Source: Chitinophagia bacterium | GTDB taxonomy: Bacteria; Bacteroidota; Bacteroidia; Chitinophagales; Chitinophagaceae | NCBI GenBank assembly: GCA_010021705.1 | Contig: RGMU01000014.1 | Location: 1-14,820 of the forward strand | Length of the DNA stretch: 14,820 nucleotides | Direction of reading: 5' to 3' | Shown: positions 1-7,528 of the stretch, piece by piece | Position numbering within the stretch: the first letter of the stretch is position 1 | Layout: each line of letters opens with the position of its first letter | Program-made: the position numbers and the translations under genes | Notes under the pieces: model-generated | Told to the model about the DNA's origin: nothing | Databases searched by the model: none | What the model saw: only the letters and a program-made list of their open reading frames with translations

Positions 1-311
1 ACATTATAGTGGCAAGGGCAGGCGCACTAACCATCTCTGAACTGTGCATTATCGGTAAGCCGGTTATTTTTATTCCCTATCCTCATGCCAGTGAAGACCA
101 TCAAACAAGTAATGCGCAAGCTATTGTAAACAAAAATGCAGCCTTAATGATACCGGATAAAGATGCTCGTGAACACCTTGCGCCCGGCATTATAGCCTTA
201 GCTCAAAATGAACAACAACAGCAAACCTTAGCCACTAATCTCAAAGCTCTTGCCATTAAAGATGCCGATACCCGTATTGCTAACCTTATAATAAAATTTG
301 CTAACGCATGA
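1..311 (+). CDS. murG: MurG C-terminal fragment (5' end outside window)
   Basis: This is the end of UDP-N-acetylglucosamine--N-acetylmuramyl-(pentapeptide) pyrophosphoryl-undecaprenol N-acetylglucosaminyltransferase, the peripheral membrane enzyme that turns lipid I into lipid II. The frame is open from base 3 upstream of the first GTG, so the gene enters from the left and about 102 codons are visible. The visible part carries the hallmark UDP-GlcNAc-binding segment of the family: RAGALTISEL, then GKPVIFIPYP, then the HQTSNA stretch. The remainder is the helical C-terminal end of the second Rossmann-like domain. The stop codon overlaps the murC start in an ATGA arrangement, so translation of the two is probably coupled. 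Position before murC-ftsQ-ftsA-ftsZ is the normal dcw order. The identification is very secure although the N-terminal domain is not seen. Confidence 0.96.
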   Translation, partial: IIVARAGALTISELCIIGKPVIFIPYPHASEDHQTSNAQAIVNKNAALMIPDKDAREHLAPGIIALAQNEQQQQTLATNLKALAIKDADTRIANLIIKFANA

Positions 312-1684
312 GTATGAATATTTTACATATAAAATGTATTTATTTTATTGGCATTGGTGGTGCCGGTATGAGTGCGTTGGCTCGTTTCTTTAAAGAGCAA
401 GGGGCAAAGGTAGCAGGCTATGATAGGGCAGCTACTGCTCTTACACACCAATTAGAAGCAGAAGGCATTGCGGTTACTTATAGTGAGGACGTAGCACATT
501 TAATGCCCGAAGCCCGCCTTGTGGTATATACGCCTGCCATACCGCCTACACATCCACAATTAATGTGGTATAAAGAAAACGGCTATACTATCCTAAAGCG
601 GAGCGATGTATTGCAAGCCATTACGCAAAGTATGGAAGCCGTAACCATTGCGGGGAGTCATGGTAAAACCACCATTACCACCATGATAGCCTTTATCATG
701 AGCCATTCCGGCTTTGGTTGTAATGCCTTTATTGGGGGTATTTCTACGAATTACAATACCAATTATTGGGGTAGCAACAACAATATAGCAGTAGTAGAAG
801 CTGATGAATATGACCGTAGCTTCTTAAAACTATCGCCCTATATAGCCTTGCTTACTGCTATGGATGCAGACCATTTAGACATATACGGCACAGTAGAAAA
901 CATGCAGGATGCCTATATAGCCTATACCCAACAAGTGAAGCCTAACGGTATGTTGCTTTACAAACATGGGTTGCCACTTGCACCTGCCTTTAATAAGCAA
1001 GTGCAACATTATACTTATAGCGTAAGCAATACTGATGCTGATAGTTATGCCCTTAATATTACACCTTATCAAAGAGGCTACAAAGTAGATGCCGGTATTT
1101 TAGACGACATAATTGAGGATATATACTTGCCTATGGGGGGTATTCACAATGTAGAAAACATGATAGCTGCGGCTACGGTATGTAGTTTACATGGTATATC
1201 ATCTGTAGCCATTAAAAATGCCATAGCTGAATTTAAGGGTGTTAAGCGCAGGTTTGAATATATTGTGGATACAGCGCAAGCTGTATATATAGATGATTAC
1301 GCGCATCATCCACAGGAGTTGGAGGCACTTATTACAAGTGCCAAGCAGCTTTATCCTGATAGAGAATGCACCGTGATATTCCAACCGCACTTGTTTTCCC
1401 GTACGCGTGATTTTGCCGATGGCTTTGCCCAAAGTTTAGCGAAGGCAGACAATATATGGCTGCTTGACATATACCCTGCACGCGAACAGCCCATTGAAGG
1501 CATAACATCGGCTACCATAGCAGAACTTATAACTACCAAACCGGTAAAAATATATACAAAAGCAGATGTGCTTAGCTTAGTAGATGTCTTAAAGCCTTCT
1601 TTGCTAATTACTGCCGGTGCCGGAGATATTGACACATTGGTTGACAACTTAAAAACATATATAACGCATGAAAAAGAACCTTAA
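308..1684 (+). CDS. murC: UDP-N-acetylmuramate--L-alanine ligase MurC
   Basis: MurC is the cytoplasmic ATP-dependent ligase that adds L-alanine to UDP-MurNAc, the first amino acid of the peptidoglycan stem peptide. At 458 residues it has the normal family length. In order it shows the N-terminal UDP-binding loop GIGGAGM (residues 15-21), the ATP P-loop GSHGKTT (116-122), the central-domain motif EADEYDRSF (164-172, magnesium and substrate contacts), and the C-terminal-domain motifs DDYAHHP (329-335) and QPHLFSRTRDF (359-369). The last two distinguish MurC from MurD, MurE and MurF. The start chosen is the ATG overlapping the murG stop; a second ATG two codons on is possible. The 3' end overlaps ftsQ by 17 bases. 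No key residue is missing. Confidence 0.98.
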   Translation: MSMNILHIKCIYFIGIGGAGMSALARFFKEQGAKVAGYDRAATALTHQLEAEGIAVTYSEDVAHLMPEARLVVYTPAIPPTHPQLMWYKENGYTILKRSDVLQAITQSMEAVTIAGSHGKTTITTMIAFIMSHSGFGCNAFIGGISTNYNTNYWGSNNNIAVVEADEYDRSFLKLSPYIALLTAMDADHLDIYGTVENMQDAYIAYTQQVKPNGMLLYKHGLPLAPAFNKQVQHYTYSVSNTDADSYALNITPYQRGYKVDAGILDDIIEDIYLPMGGIHNVENMIAAATVCSLHGISSVAIKNAIAEFKGVKRRFEYIVDTAQAVYIDDYAHHPQELEALITSAKQLYPDRECTVIFQPHLFSRTRDFADGFAQSLAKADNIWLLDIYPAREQPIEGITSATIAELITTKPVKIYTKADVLSLVDVLKPSLLITAGAGDIDTLVDNLKTYITHEKEP

Positions 1685-3059
1685 CATATCTTGGGGCAAG
1701 GTATTAAAGATTTTCTCCACACTTATTTTTAGTGGTGTGTGCATTTTTGCAATGATAAGTGCTGCTAATGTTGAAAGGCATGCGTTGCTAAGCGATATAG
1801 CGGTTGATATTACTTATCCGGACAACTATCATAGTTTTGAAAAAGAAGATATTACTAAAAGTGTAATAGAAAGCAAAAACATTGTGGCAAAAAAGTCCAC
1901 CATCAACACCATTGACTTGCTATCTATGCAGCGTACCTTGCTGCAAAATGCGTGGATACAAAACGCTGTTTGCTATATAGATAACCAAAAGGTGTTGCGT
2001 CTGAGTATTACGGCGCGTAAACCGGTTGCGCGTTTATATGCTAAAAATGGTAGCGGCAGTTATTATATTGATAGCGCATTTCACGTGATGCCACTTACTG
2101 AAGCGCCACAAAATGTTCATGTTGTTACCAATGTACCCGTTATAGGTAACGATAGCTTAGGGATTGTGTTAAAAAGCCGCATATTAAAGGTAGTAAATAC
2201 TATAAATGAAGATACATTTTGGAATGCGCAAACCAAACAAATTTATTTTGATGACCAATATACTTTTCAGCTTTCACCTTTGGCAGGTAGCCAAAAAATA
2301 TTGTTAGGAGACACATCAAGGCTTAAAATAAAATTGAGAAATGTATTTTATTTCTATTTGAATGTGATAGATAAAGTGGGTTGGGATAAATACCAAACTA
2401 TAGATGCCCGGTATAAAGGGCAAATAGTAGCTTCTCCCGCACTGCCTGCTAAAGACAATGATGCCAAAAGTACAGTAAGCAATATCAACTATGCTATGAG
2501 GCTAATAACGGTAAAAAGTAAAATAGACTCTTCTATGTTGGCAACACAGGCTAAAAAGGAAATGAATGCCGCTAAAAAAGAACAAAATAGGTTAGAAAAG
2601 CGTAAAGAAGAGCATGCAAAGCCGGCAAACAAGCAGCCGGCACCGGCTACATTGCCAAAAAGCAATACACCATTAGCACAAAATACTAACGGAGGCAAAG
2701 CCCCTCAAGCGATTAAAATACCAAAAGCGCAGGAAGCTAAGCCGGTTCAAGTACCGGCTTTGAAGCCGGTGGCTCATAATGTGCTTACCCTGCCTACCAA
2801 TCTACCGCTTGGAAAAGCTCCTGCCGCGCCGCATAAGCAGCCTAAAAAAGCTGTAAAAACTACCGTTGCCAAAAATAAGCAAGCAAAGCCATTATCTAAA
2901 GCTACAGCCAAAAGCACAAAATCTTTAGGCAAGCCCCTCGCAGTAAGTGCTATACCTAAAAAAAGCATACTGAAAAGCCCCGTAGCGCAAGCTATAGTGC
3001 CTCACAGTCCGGGAAAAAGCACTGCTAAACCCAAATATGAAATGAAAAAAAGCAATTAA
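1668..3059 (+). CDS. ftsQ: Cell division protein FtsQ/DivIB with long Lys/Ala/Pro-rich tail
   Basis: FtsQ is a bitopic divisome protein linking the cytoplasmic FtsZ ring to the periplasmic septal synthesis machinery. The 463-residue protein has a short cytoplasmic N-terminus, one membrane helix at about residues 15-33 and a periplasmic region. A POTRA-like part with an SxxxI...NAWIQNAVCYI...L.ITARKPVARLY pattern lies at about 40-130, and a beta domain runs to the YKGQIV segment at 249-254. That far it has the normal size for Bacteroidota. After residue 254 come about 209 more residues, first a charged helical stretch with runs of Lys and Glu (about 295-320), then low-complexity Lys/Ala/Pro-rich sequence ending in lysines. 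This tail should be periplasmic and strongly basic. Identity rests on the membrane layout, weak motifs and the very strong position between murC and ftsA; sequence conservation of FtsQ is low in general. It overlaps murC by 17 bases and lies 22 bases before ftsA. Confidence 0.9.
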   Translation: MKKNLNISWGKVLKIFSTLIFSGVCIFAMISAANVERHALLSDIAVDITYPDNYHSFEKEDITKSVIESKNIVAKKSTINTIDLLSMQRTLLQNAWIQNAVCYIDNQKVLRLSITARKPVARLYAKNGSGSYYIDSAFHVMPLTEAPQNVHVVTNVPVIGNDSLGIVLKSRILKVVNTINEDTFWNAQTKQIYFDDQYTFQLSPLAGSQKILLGDTSRLKIKLRNVFYFYLNVIDKVGWDKYQTIDARYKGQIVASPALPAKDNDAKSTVSNINYAMRLITVKSKIDSSMLATQAKKEMNAAKKEQNRLEKRKEEHAKPANKQPAPATLPKSNTPLAQNTNGGKAPQAIKIPKAQEAKPVQVPALKPVAHNVLTLPTNLPLGKAPAAPHKQPKKAVKTTVAKNKQAKPLSKATAKSTKSLGKPLAVSAIPKKSILKSPVAQAIVPHSPGKSTAKPKYEMKKSN

Positions 3060-3081
3060 TTCACATTAAAATAAAATATAT

Positions 3082-4569
3082 ATGAAAAAGGAAAATCCAA
3101 TTTTTGCGGGCTTGGACATTGGTACTACCAAAATAGCATTGGTTGTTGGTAGAAAAGATGCGCATGGTAAATTTGAAATTTTGGCTTTTGGTAAGTCAAA
3201 ATCAGAAGGTGTTGCCAACGGAGAGATTATTAATATAGAGCATTGCACCAGAGCCATTAGGGAGGCATTGCAAAACTGTTTGGCTTCCAATCCTAATTTG
3301 CTTTCTATTAAAGATGTGTATGTTGGCGTTGCAGGTAGGCATATAAAAAGTATGCAGCTGAGGGGTGAAATAGTGAGACCCAATAAAAGCACGCTGATTT
3401 CGCAGGAGGACATTGATTTACTCATAGAAAATCAAAAAAATGCTTACAACCATGCGGGAGAAAAAATTATTGAAATTATACCGCAAGTTTTTACTGTAGA
3501 TAATTATCATACCACCCCTGACCCTATTGGGATGCTGGGTACAAAAATTGCAGCCAACTTTCATGTTGTTACAGCTAAGGAGGATGAAATTTTAAAAATA
3601 GAGATGTGTGTACGCGCTGCGGGGCTTAGGATAGTGGATATGGTATTGCAGCCGTTGGCATCAGCAATGGCGGTGCTAAATGGTGATGATTTGGAGCTTG
3701 GCGTGGGTGTGGTAGATATAGGCGGAGGCACAACAGATATGGCTATATTCACCGAAAACACAATCATGCACACTGCCGTCATTCCGTTAGCCGGGAATAT
3801 TATTACAACAGATATTCAAAGAATTATAGGTATAATGCAAACTCAGGCAGAAATGCTTAAAGTAAAATTTGGTAGTGCATTGCCTTCTGAAGCGTCTAAT
3901 GAAATTGTGAAAATACCGGCACCCAAAGACTTAGTGCCGCGTGAAATATCACAGGTAAACTTATCTAAAATCATAAATGCACGTTTAGATGAGATATTTC
4001 AATGTGTGAGATATAACTTAAATGTGGTAGATGCTCAAAAGAATTTGGCTGCCGGTATAGTGCTTACCGGTGGAGGATCTGCTTTGGCACACATTAAGCA
4101 GTTGGCAAGTGTCGTTACATTGCATCAAACGCGTTTAGGCAAGCCTAATCAGCATATATCCACCCAAAAAGACGGTAAGTTTAACGAAGTAGCTGAAAGC
4201 CCCATGTACGCCACTGTTATAGGTTTGCTTTTAAGAGCCAATTTTGATTATGAAAAAAGTTTGGAGCATGATACGTACAACGAACTTGAATTGGGCGGTA
4301 AAAAAGTAGTCAATAAGCGTCAACACGATTGGAAGGCGGCAGAAAACTACATCAAAAAGGATATTGTAGTTGACGATACCAATGTAGAGCCAACACCGCC
4401 AATCCCCCAACCGGTTGCTGAAGACCCTACTCCGGAACCTAACGTGGAAGCTGATAATGAGTCTAACAATAAACCGGTAAAGGAAAGTGCATTTCACCAA
4501 TTTTGGGGCTTATTAAAAGGAAAAATTTATGACATAGTTAAAAATAATGGGAACGATGATGTTTTTTAG
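3082..4569 (+). CDS. ftsA: Cell division protein FtsA
   Basis: FtsA is the actin-like ATPase that anchors FtsZ filaments to the inner membrane and recruits later division proteins. The 495-residue protein shows the actin-superfamily phosphate-1 motif GLDIGTTK (10-17), phosphate-2 motif DIGGGTTD (212-219) and adenosine motif VLTGGGS (327-333). The FtsA-specific 1C domain lies between the first two. After about residue 390 there is a linker rich in Pro, Glu and Asp (about 430-465), then a C-terminal amphipathic helix starting HQFWGLLKGKIYDIV (472 on), which fits the family's membrane-targeting sequence. The linker makes the protein longer than the E. coli form (about 420 residues), as is common in Bacteroidota. 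The ATG is preceded by an AT-rich stretch without a Shine-Dalgarno sequence. It follows ftsQ by 22 bases, so it is likely on the same transcript. Confidence 0.97.
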   Translation: MKKENPIFAGLDIGTTKIALVVGRKDAHGKFEILAFGKSKSEGVANGEIINIEHCTRAIREALQNCLASNPNLLSIKDVYVGVAGRHIKSMQLRGEIVRPNKSTLISQEDIDLLIENQKNAYNHAGEKIIEIIPQVFTVDNYHTTPDPIGMLGTKIAANFHVVTAKEDEILKIEMCVRAAGLRIVDMVLQPLASAMAVLNGDDLELGVGVVDIGGGTTDMAIFTENTIMHTAVIPLAGNIITTDIQRIIGIMQTQAEMLKVKFGSALPSEASNEIVKIPAPKDLVPREISQVNLSKIINARLDEIFQCVRYNLNVVDAQKNLAAGIVLTGGGSALAHIKQLASVVTLHQTRLGKPNQHISTQKDGKFNEVAESPMYATVIGLLLRANFDYEKSLEHDTYNELELGGKKVVNKRQHDWKAAENYIKKDIVVDDTNVEPTPPIPQPVAEDPTPEPNVEADNESNNKPVKESAFHQFWGLLKGKIYDIVKNNGNDDVF

Positions 4570-4627
4570 TGAATAAGATGTGTATATCTTGTAGATAACA
4601 TGTGGATATATGTTACTAATGTGTGCA

Positions 4628-4655
4628 TTGCTTGTCTATATCAAAACTACCTTTG
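4628..4655 (+). promoter_or_regulatory. Predicted ftsZ promoter
   Basis: Within the 159-base gap between ftsA and ftsZ, a TTG (4628-4630) is followed after 17 bases by TACCTTTG (4648-4655). This is the Bacteroidota primary-sigma pattern TTG-N17-23-TAnnTTTG. The start would fall near 4662, leaving an AT-rich leader of about 65 bases before the ftsZ ATG. It would allow ftsZ to be expressed above the level of read-through from ftsA. Confidence 0.72.
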
Positions 4656-4728
4656 AAGGCTATAATTCCCCTTTACTTTTAAGCGTAAAAACAAAACTAA
4701 CTCAAATAACATATAAAATCACAGTAAT

Positions 4729-6369
4729 ATGATTAAGCTAGATATTCCAAAAAATGACCCTACCATTATAAAGGTTGTAGGTGTAGGCGGGGGAGGAGGC
4801 AATGCCGTTAATCACATGTACAATTCGGGCATGAAGGGCGTTGATTTTATTATTTGCAATACCGATTTGCAGGCATTGCAAGCCAGCCCGGTTACCCAAA
4901 AAATTCAATTAGGACCTAATGAAACGGAAGGATTAGGTGCCGGAGCAACGCCTGAAGTGGGTAGAAAAGCAACAGAGGAAAGTATTGACGAAATTCGCAA
5001 TCTGTTGAAAGAAAACACCAAAATGGCGTTTATTACTGCCGGAATGGGCGGTGGCACAGGAACCGGTGGTGCACCGGTAATTGCCGCTGTGTGCCGTGAG
5101 CTAAAACTACTTACCGTAGCAATAGTAACTACTCCTTTGATGTTTGAAGGCAGAAGACGCATGAACAATGCGCTAAAAGGCATTGAGGAATTAAAGCAAT
5201 ATGTGGACTCTATTATCATTATTTCTAATGATAAGCTAATGGAGCAAACCCCAAATCTTAAATTCACAGATGCTTATGCTAAAGCCAATGAAGTATTAGC
5301 CACAGCCACTCGTTGCATAACCGACATTATTAACCGTACCGGTATTCAAAATAGGGACTTTGCCGATGTGAAAAAGATAATGACAGACGGAGGCGTTGCA
5401 ATTTTTGGCGTTGCAACCGCTGAAGGAGAGAAGCGAGCACTAAGGGCAATAGAAGAAGCATTATACTCACCCTTGCTTAATGATAATGACATTAGCGGTG
5501 CCAAGTGGCTACTAATAACTATCAACTCCGGTAGCGGTGAAACGCAGCATACCATGCAAGAGCTGTATGAAATACAGGCTTATGCGCAACAATGTGCAGG
5601 CGATGATTGCGATATATTGATTGGTCAGGGCATTGACGACAACCTTGGAGATAAAATTAGTGTGAGCCTTATTGCTACCGGTTTTCCTTCTAAAGGGGTA
5701 GAATATAAAAAGGCTGCTGAAAAAGAATCGCCACCACCTCCGCCAAAAGTGTATGTTGACCTTAACGGTCCGGTAGCTACTAAAGCAGAAATATCACCGA
5801 TAGCCAATACCATAGTATCATCTTCTGAACCCTCTATTGATAGTGCTACAAAACCGTCTATAACAGCGTCTGTGGCTGTAAATTCTACGGAGCCTTATAT
5901 ACCCGTACCTGAAGCTAAGCCTACACCAATAAATTCGGAGCCTGCTAATGAGATGCTGAACATTAATGTGGTTGTAGCAGAACCCGTGCCAGCACCTTTA
6001 CCGGCAAGCCCGGAGAGCACTATTGTAAATACCATTCCTGCGCCTCCTGCCTACACCCCACCATCTGCCCCTCAAAAAACGCAAGAAGAGTTAGAGCATG
6101 AAAGGGCTGTACAAAACCAAAACGAAAGGATAAAGATGATGCTTGAGAAACTGAAGTTAGGTGCCACTAATGCAGTAGAAGCAGAGCCTGCCTTTAATAG
6201 GCAAAATAAGTCTTTTGATGTACAACCTCATTCCTCAGACGACATTACCCAAAATAGCAATGTAACCATTGGCGTGGATAGAAACGACTCTCCAATGTTA
6301 GGTACATTAGATAAACTCAATAAATATGGAGATAATGACTATATAAATAAAAATAGATCAGTTGATTAA
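4729..6369 (+). CDS. ftsZ: Cell division GTPase FtsZ, long linker
   Basis: FtsZ is the tubulin-like GTPase that polymerises into the Z ring at mid-cell. The 546-residue protein has the nucleotide-binding T1 loop GVGGGGGNA (18-26), the tubulin signature GGGTGTGG (107-114), and the T7 catalytic loop with N208, D210 and D213, which completes the GTPase site of the next subunit. The globular core ends near residue 320. It is followed by about 200 residues of Pro/Ala/Glu/Thr-rich linker, including a PPPPP run just after the core and a charged helical patch at about 455-480. The protein ends NDYINKNRSVD, which keeps a terminal VD but is not the DIPxFLR-type peptide of E. coli. It is longer than E. 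coli FtsZ (383 residues); long linkers occur in this phylum. It has its own promoter and a terminator 44 bases downstream. Confidence 0.98.
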   Translation: MIKLDIPKNDPTIIKVVGVGGGGGNAVNHMYNSGMKGVDFIICNTDLQALQASPVTQKIQLGPNETEGLGAGATPEVGRKATEESIDEIRNLLKENTKMAFITAGMGGGTGTGGAPVIAAVCRELKLLTVAIVTTPLMFEGRRRMNNALKGIEELKQYVDSIIIISNDKLMEQTPNLKFTDAYAKANEVLATATRCITDIINRTGIQNRDFADVKKIMTDGGVAIFGVATAEGEKRALRAIEEALYSPLLNDNDISGAKWLLITINSGSGETQHTMQELYEIQAYAQQCAGDDCDILIGQGIDDNLGDKISVSLIATGFPSKGVEYKKAAEKESPPPPPKVYVDLNGPVATKAEISPIANTIVSSSEPSIDSATKPSITASVAVNSTEPYIPVPEAKPTPINSEPANEMLNINVVVAEPVPAPLPASPESTIVNTIPAPPAYTPPSAPQKTQEELEHERAVQNQNERIKMMLEKLKLGATNAVEAEPAFNRQNKSFDVQPHSSDDITQNSNVTIGVDRNDSPMLGTLDKLNKYGDNDYINKNRSVD

Positions 6370-6412
6370 TCCATAGCATTTCCATTTGTTTCTTACTACC
6401 CCCCATATATAC

Positions 6413-6442
6413 GGGCTGTCCAACACGGGCAGCCCTTTTTTT
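6413..6442 (+). terminator. Rho-independent terminator of ftsZ
   Basis: GGGCTGTCC (6413-6421) pairs with GGGCAGCCC (6427-6435) through nine base pairs, one of them G-U, around the loop AACAC. Seven T follow (6436-6442). It stands 44 bases after the ftsZ stop and closes the dcw cluster. Confidence 0.93.
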
Positions 6443-6501
6443 ATGAGGCGTTATATTTGCCGTTTAGCCAAAATAAACAGCCAATGCGTTTGGGCGTGTG
6501 C

Positions 6502-6529
6502 AATAAAAAAACCTGCCCATTGAGCAGGT
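6502..6529 (-). terminator. Rho-independent terminator of the 6566-7420 lipoprotein gene
   Basis: Read on the - strand, ACCTGC (6529-6524) and GCAGGT (6516-6511) form a six-base-pair stem around a seven-base loop. A T-rich tract follows (complement of the A run at 6510-6502). It is 37 bases past the lipoprotein stop and faces the ftsZ terminator. Confidence 0.8.
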
Positions 6530-6565
6530 GTATAAAAATCAATTTAGTTGTAAAAGCAGTGCTTA

Positions 6566-7420
6566 TTATAGCTGTATGTTGTATGTATATAAGCCTATTT
6601 TTAACTGTGCATCGCGGTCGCATCCACCGGCTAATGTGCTACCATTGAAGCCGTAGTTAATAATTCGCGCACCTAAGTAGCCCGATACGTTTACCACGCC
6701 ACTTTTAACATAAGGACAGTCTTGTGTAAAATGAAGGGGAGTAGCAATGTCAAATACAAATACATGTCCGTTTTCACGGGTAAGGGTAGCAGAGCCTGAT
6801 ACTGTGTATTCGTTATCGCTACGGTCTCCGGTAGTGTAGCCGGCTACTTGCCTGCGCACTAATAAGCCTTTCCATTTTAAGTAAGCATTTGGTTTAGTTA
6901 CCAATGTATCGTCCACTTTAATGTTGTAGTACCAGCTACCCACCACAGTAGTGTCCACTCTTGTAGCTACTACGTTGCCTTTAAGCTGCATATCGTTAAA
7001 GGCATAGTTGTGGTAGGTAATGGTATGCGAACTATTAGAGTCGCTATACCTACCATAATAAGATATAACAATAGAGCCTCTGCGATTATTTCCATCAAGG
7101 CAACGGCAGTTTTTATCGCCAAAGCGTATAGTTATCACATGTGGGTTGCTAAGCGTGTCGGTGGCTACGGTTGCGCAGTCGCCAAATGTGTTGGTAACGC
7201 GCATATATACACCATTATAATAAGTGCCCGCAGCGTCAGCTAATGAAATCACGTCATTATTAATCCATTCAATTTTGGAGGCATCGCCGGCATAGCCGCC
7301 ATTGTCTTCTCCATCGCTCATGGCGTTGGTTTCTTTTTTAGATTTTATGCAACCTACACTTAAAAATAGTGCTGCAAAAGCAACTATGGCAGAAAATCGT
7401 ATTGTTTTGTTAAAATACAT
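6566..7420 (-). CDS. Putative beta-rich lipoprotein of unknown function
   Basis: I recognise no named family. The 284-residue product starts with a charged N-terminus, a hydrophobic stretch and the lipobox LSVGC with Cys24, so it should be lipid-anchored in the cell envelope. The ATG at 7420 was chosen because it puts the lipobox at the usual distance; an in-frame start 30 codons upstream would give an unusually long leader. The body is short beta-like stretches with two recurring patterns seen in many Bacteroidota lipoproteins: an ITIRFGDKNCRCLDGNNRRG segment followed by SIVISYYGRY, and near the end SGVVNVSGY then INYGFNGS and GGCDRDA before a final aromatic strand. This suggests a secreted beta-sandwich, which is inference. 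It has its own terminator. A TATATTTG (complement of 7508-7515) about 90 bases upstream could be its -7 element, but no -33 box is visible. Confidence 0.75.
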   Translation of the reverse strand: MYFNKTIRFSAIVAFAALFLSVGCIKSKKETNAMSDGEDNGGYAGDASKIEWINNDVISLADAAGTYYNGVYMRVTNTFGDCATVATDTLSNPHVITIRFGDKNCRCLDGNNRRGSIVISYYGRYSDSNSSHTITYHNYAFNDMQLKGNVVATRVDTTVVGSWYYNIKVDDTLVTKPNAYLKWKGLLVRRQVAGYTTGDRSDNEYTVSGSATLTRENGHVFVFDIATPLHFTQDCPYVKSGVVNVSGYLGARIINYGFNGSTLAGGCDRDAQLKIGLYTYNIQL

Positions 7421-7528
7421 AGCTGTATTATCATTAATGAATATAACGTTCATTGCTTTTTTGCAAGCATAAAAACACCGCAATATAGTATATGCCTTGC
7501 ATATTACCAAATATAAGGCAGTCTATAA

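Noticed and set aside
4905..5267. A 120-codon frame on the - strand inside ftsZ, and similar - strand frames inside murC, ftsQ, ftsA, rpoD and xerC.
   Set aside because: They lie fully inside secure genes on the other strand, show no domain or signal sequence, and look like by-products of codon use.
6457..6648. A small + strand frame between ftsZ and the lipoprotein gene.
   Set aside because: It runs through the - strand terminator and into the 3' end of the lipoprotein gene, and its product has no recognisable feature.
7421..7510. An upstream ATG at 7510 for the lipoprotein gene.
   Set aside because: It would put 30 extra residues before a complete signal sequence and lipobox; the ATG at 7420 fits far better.
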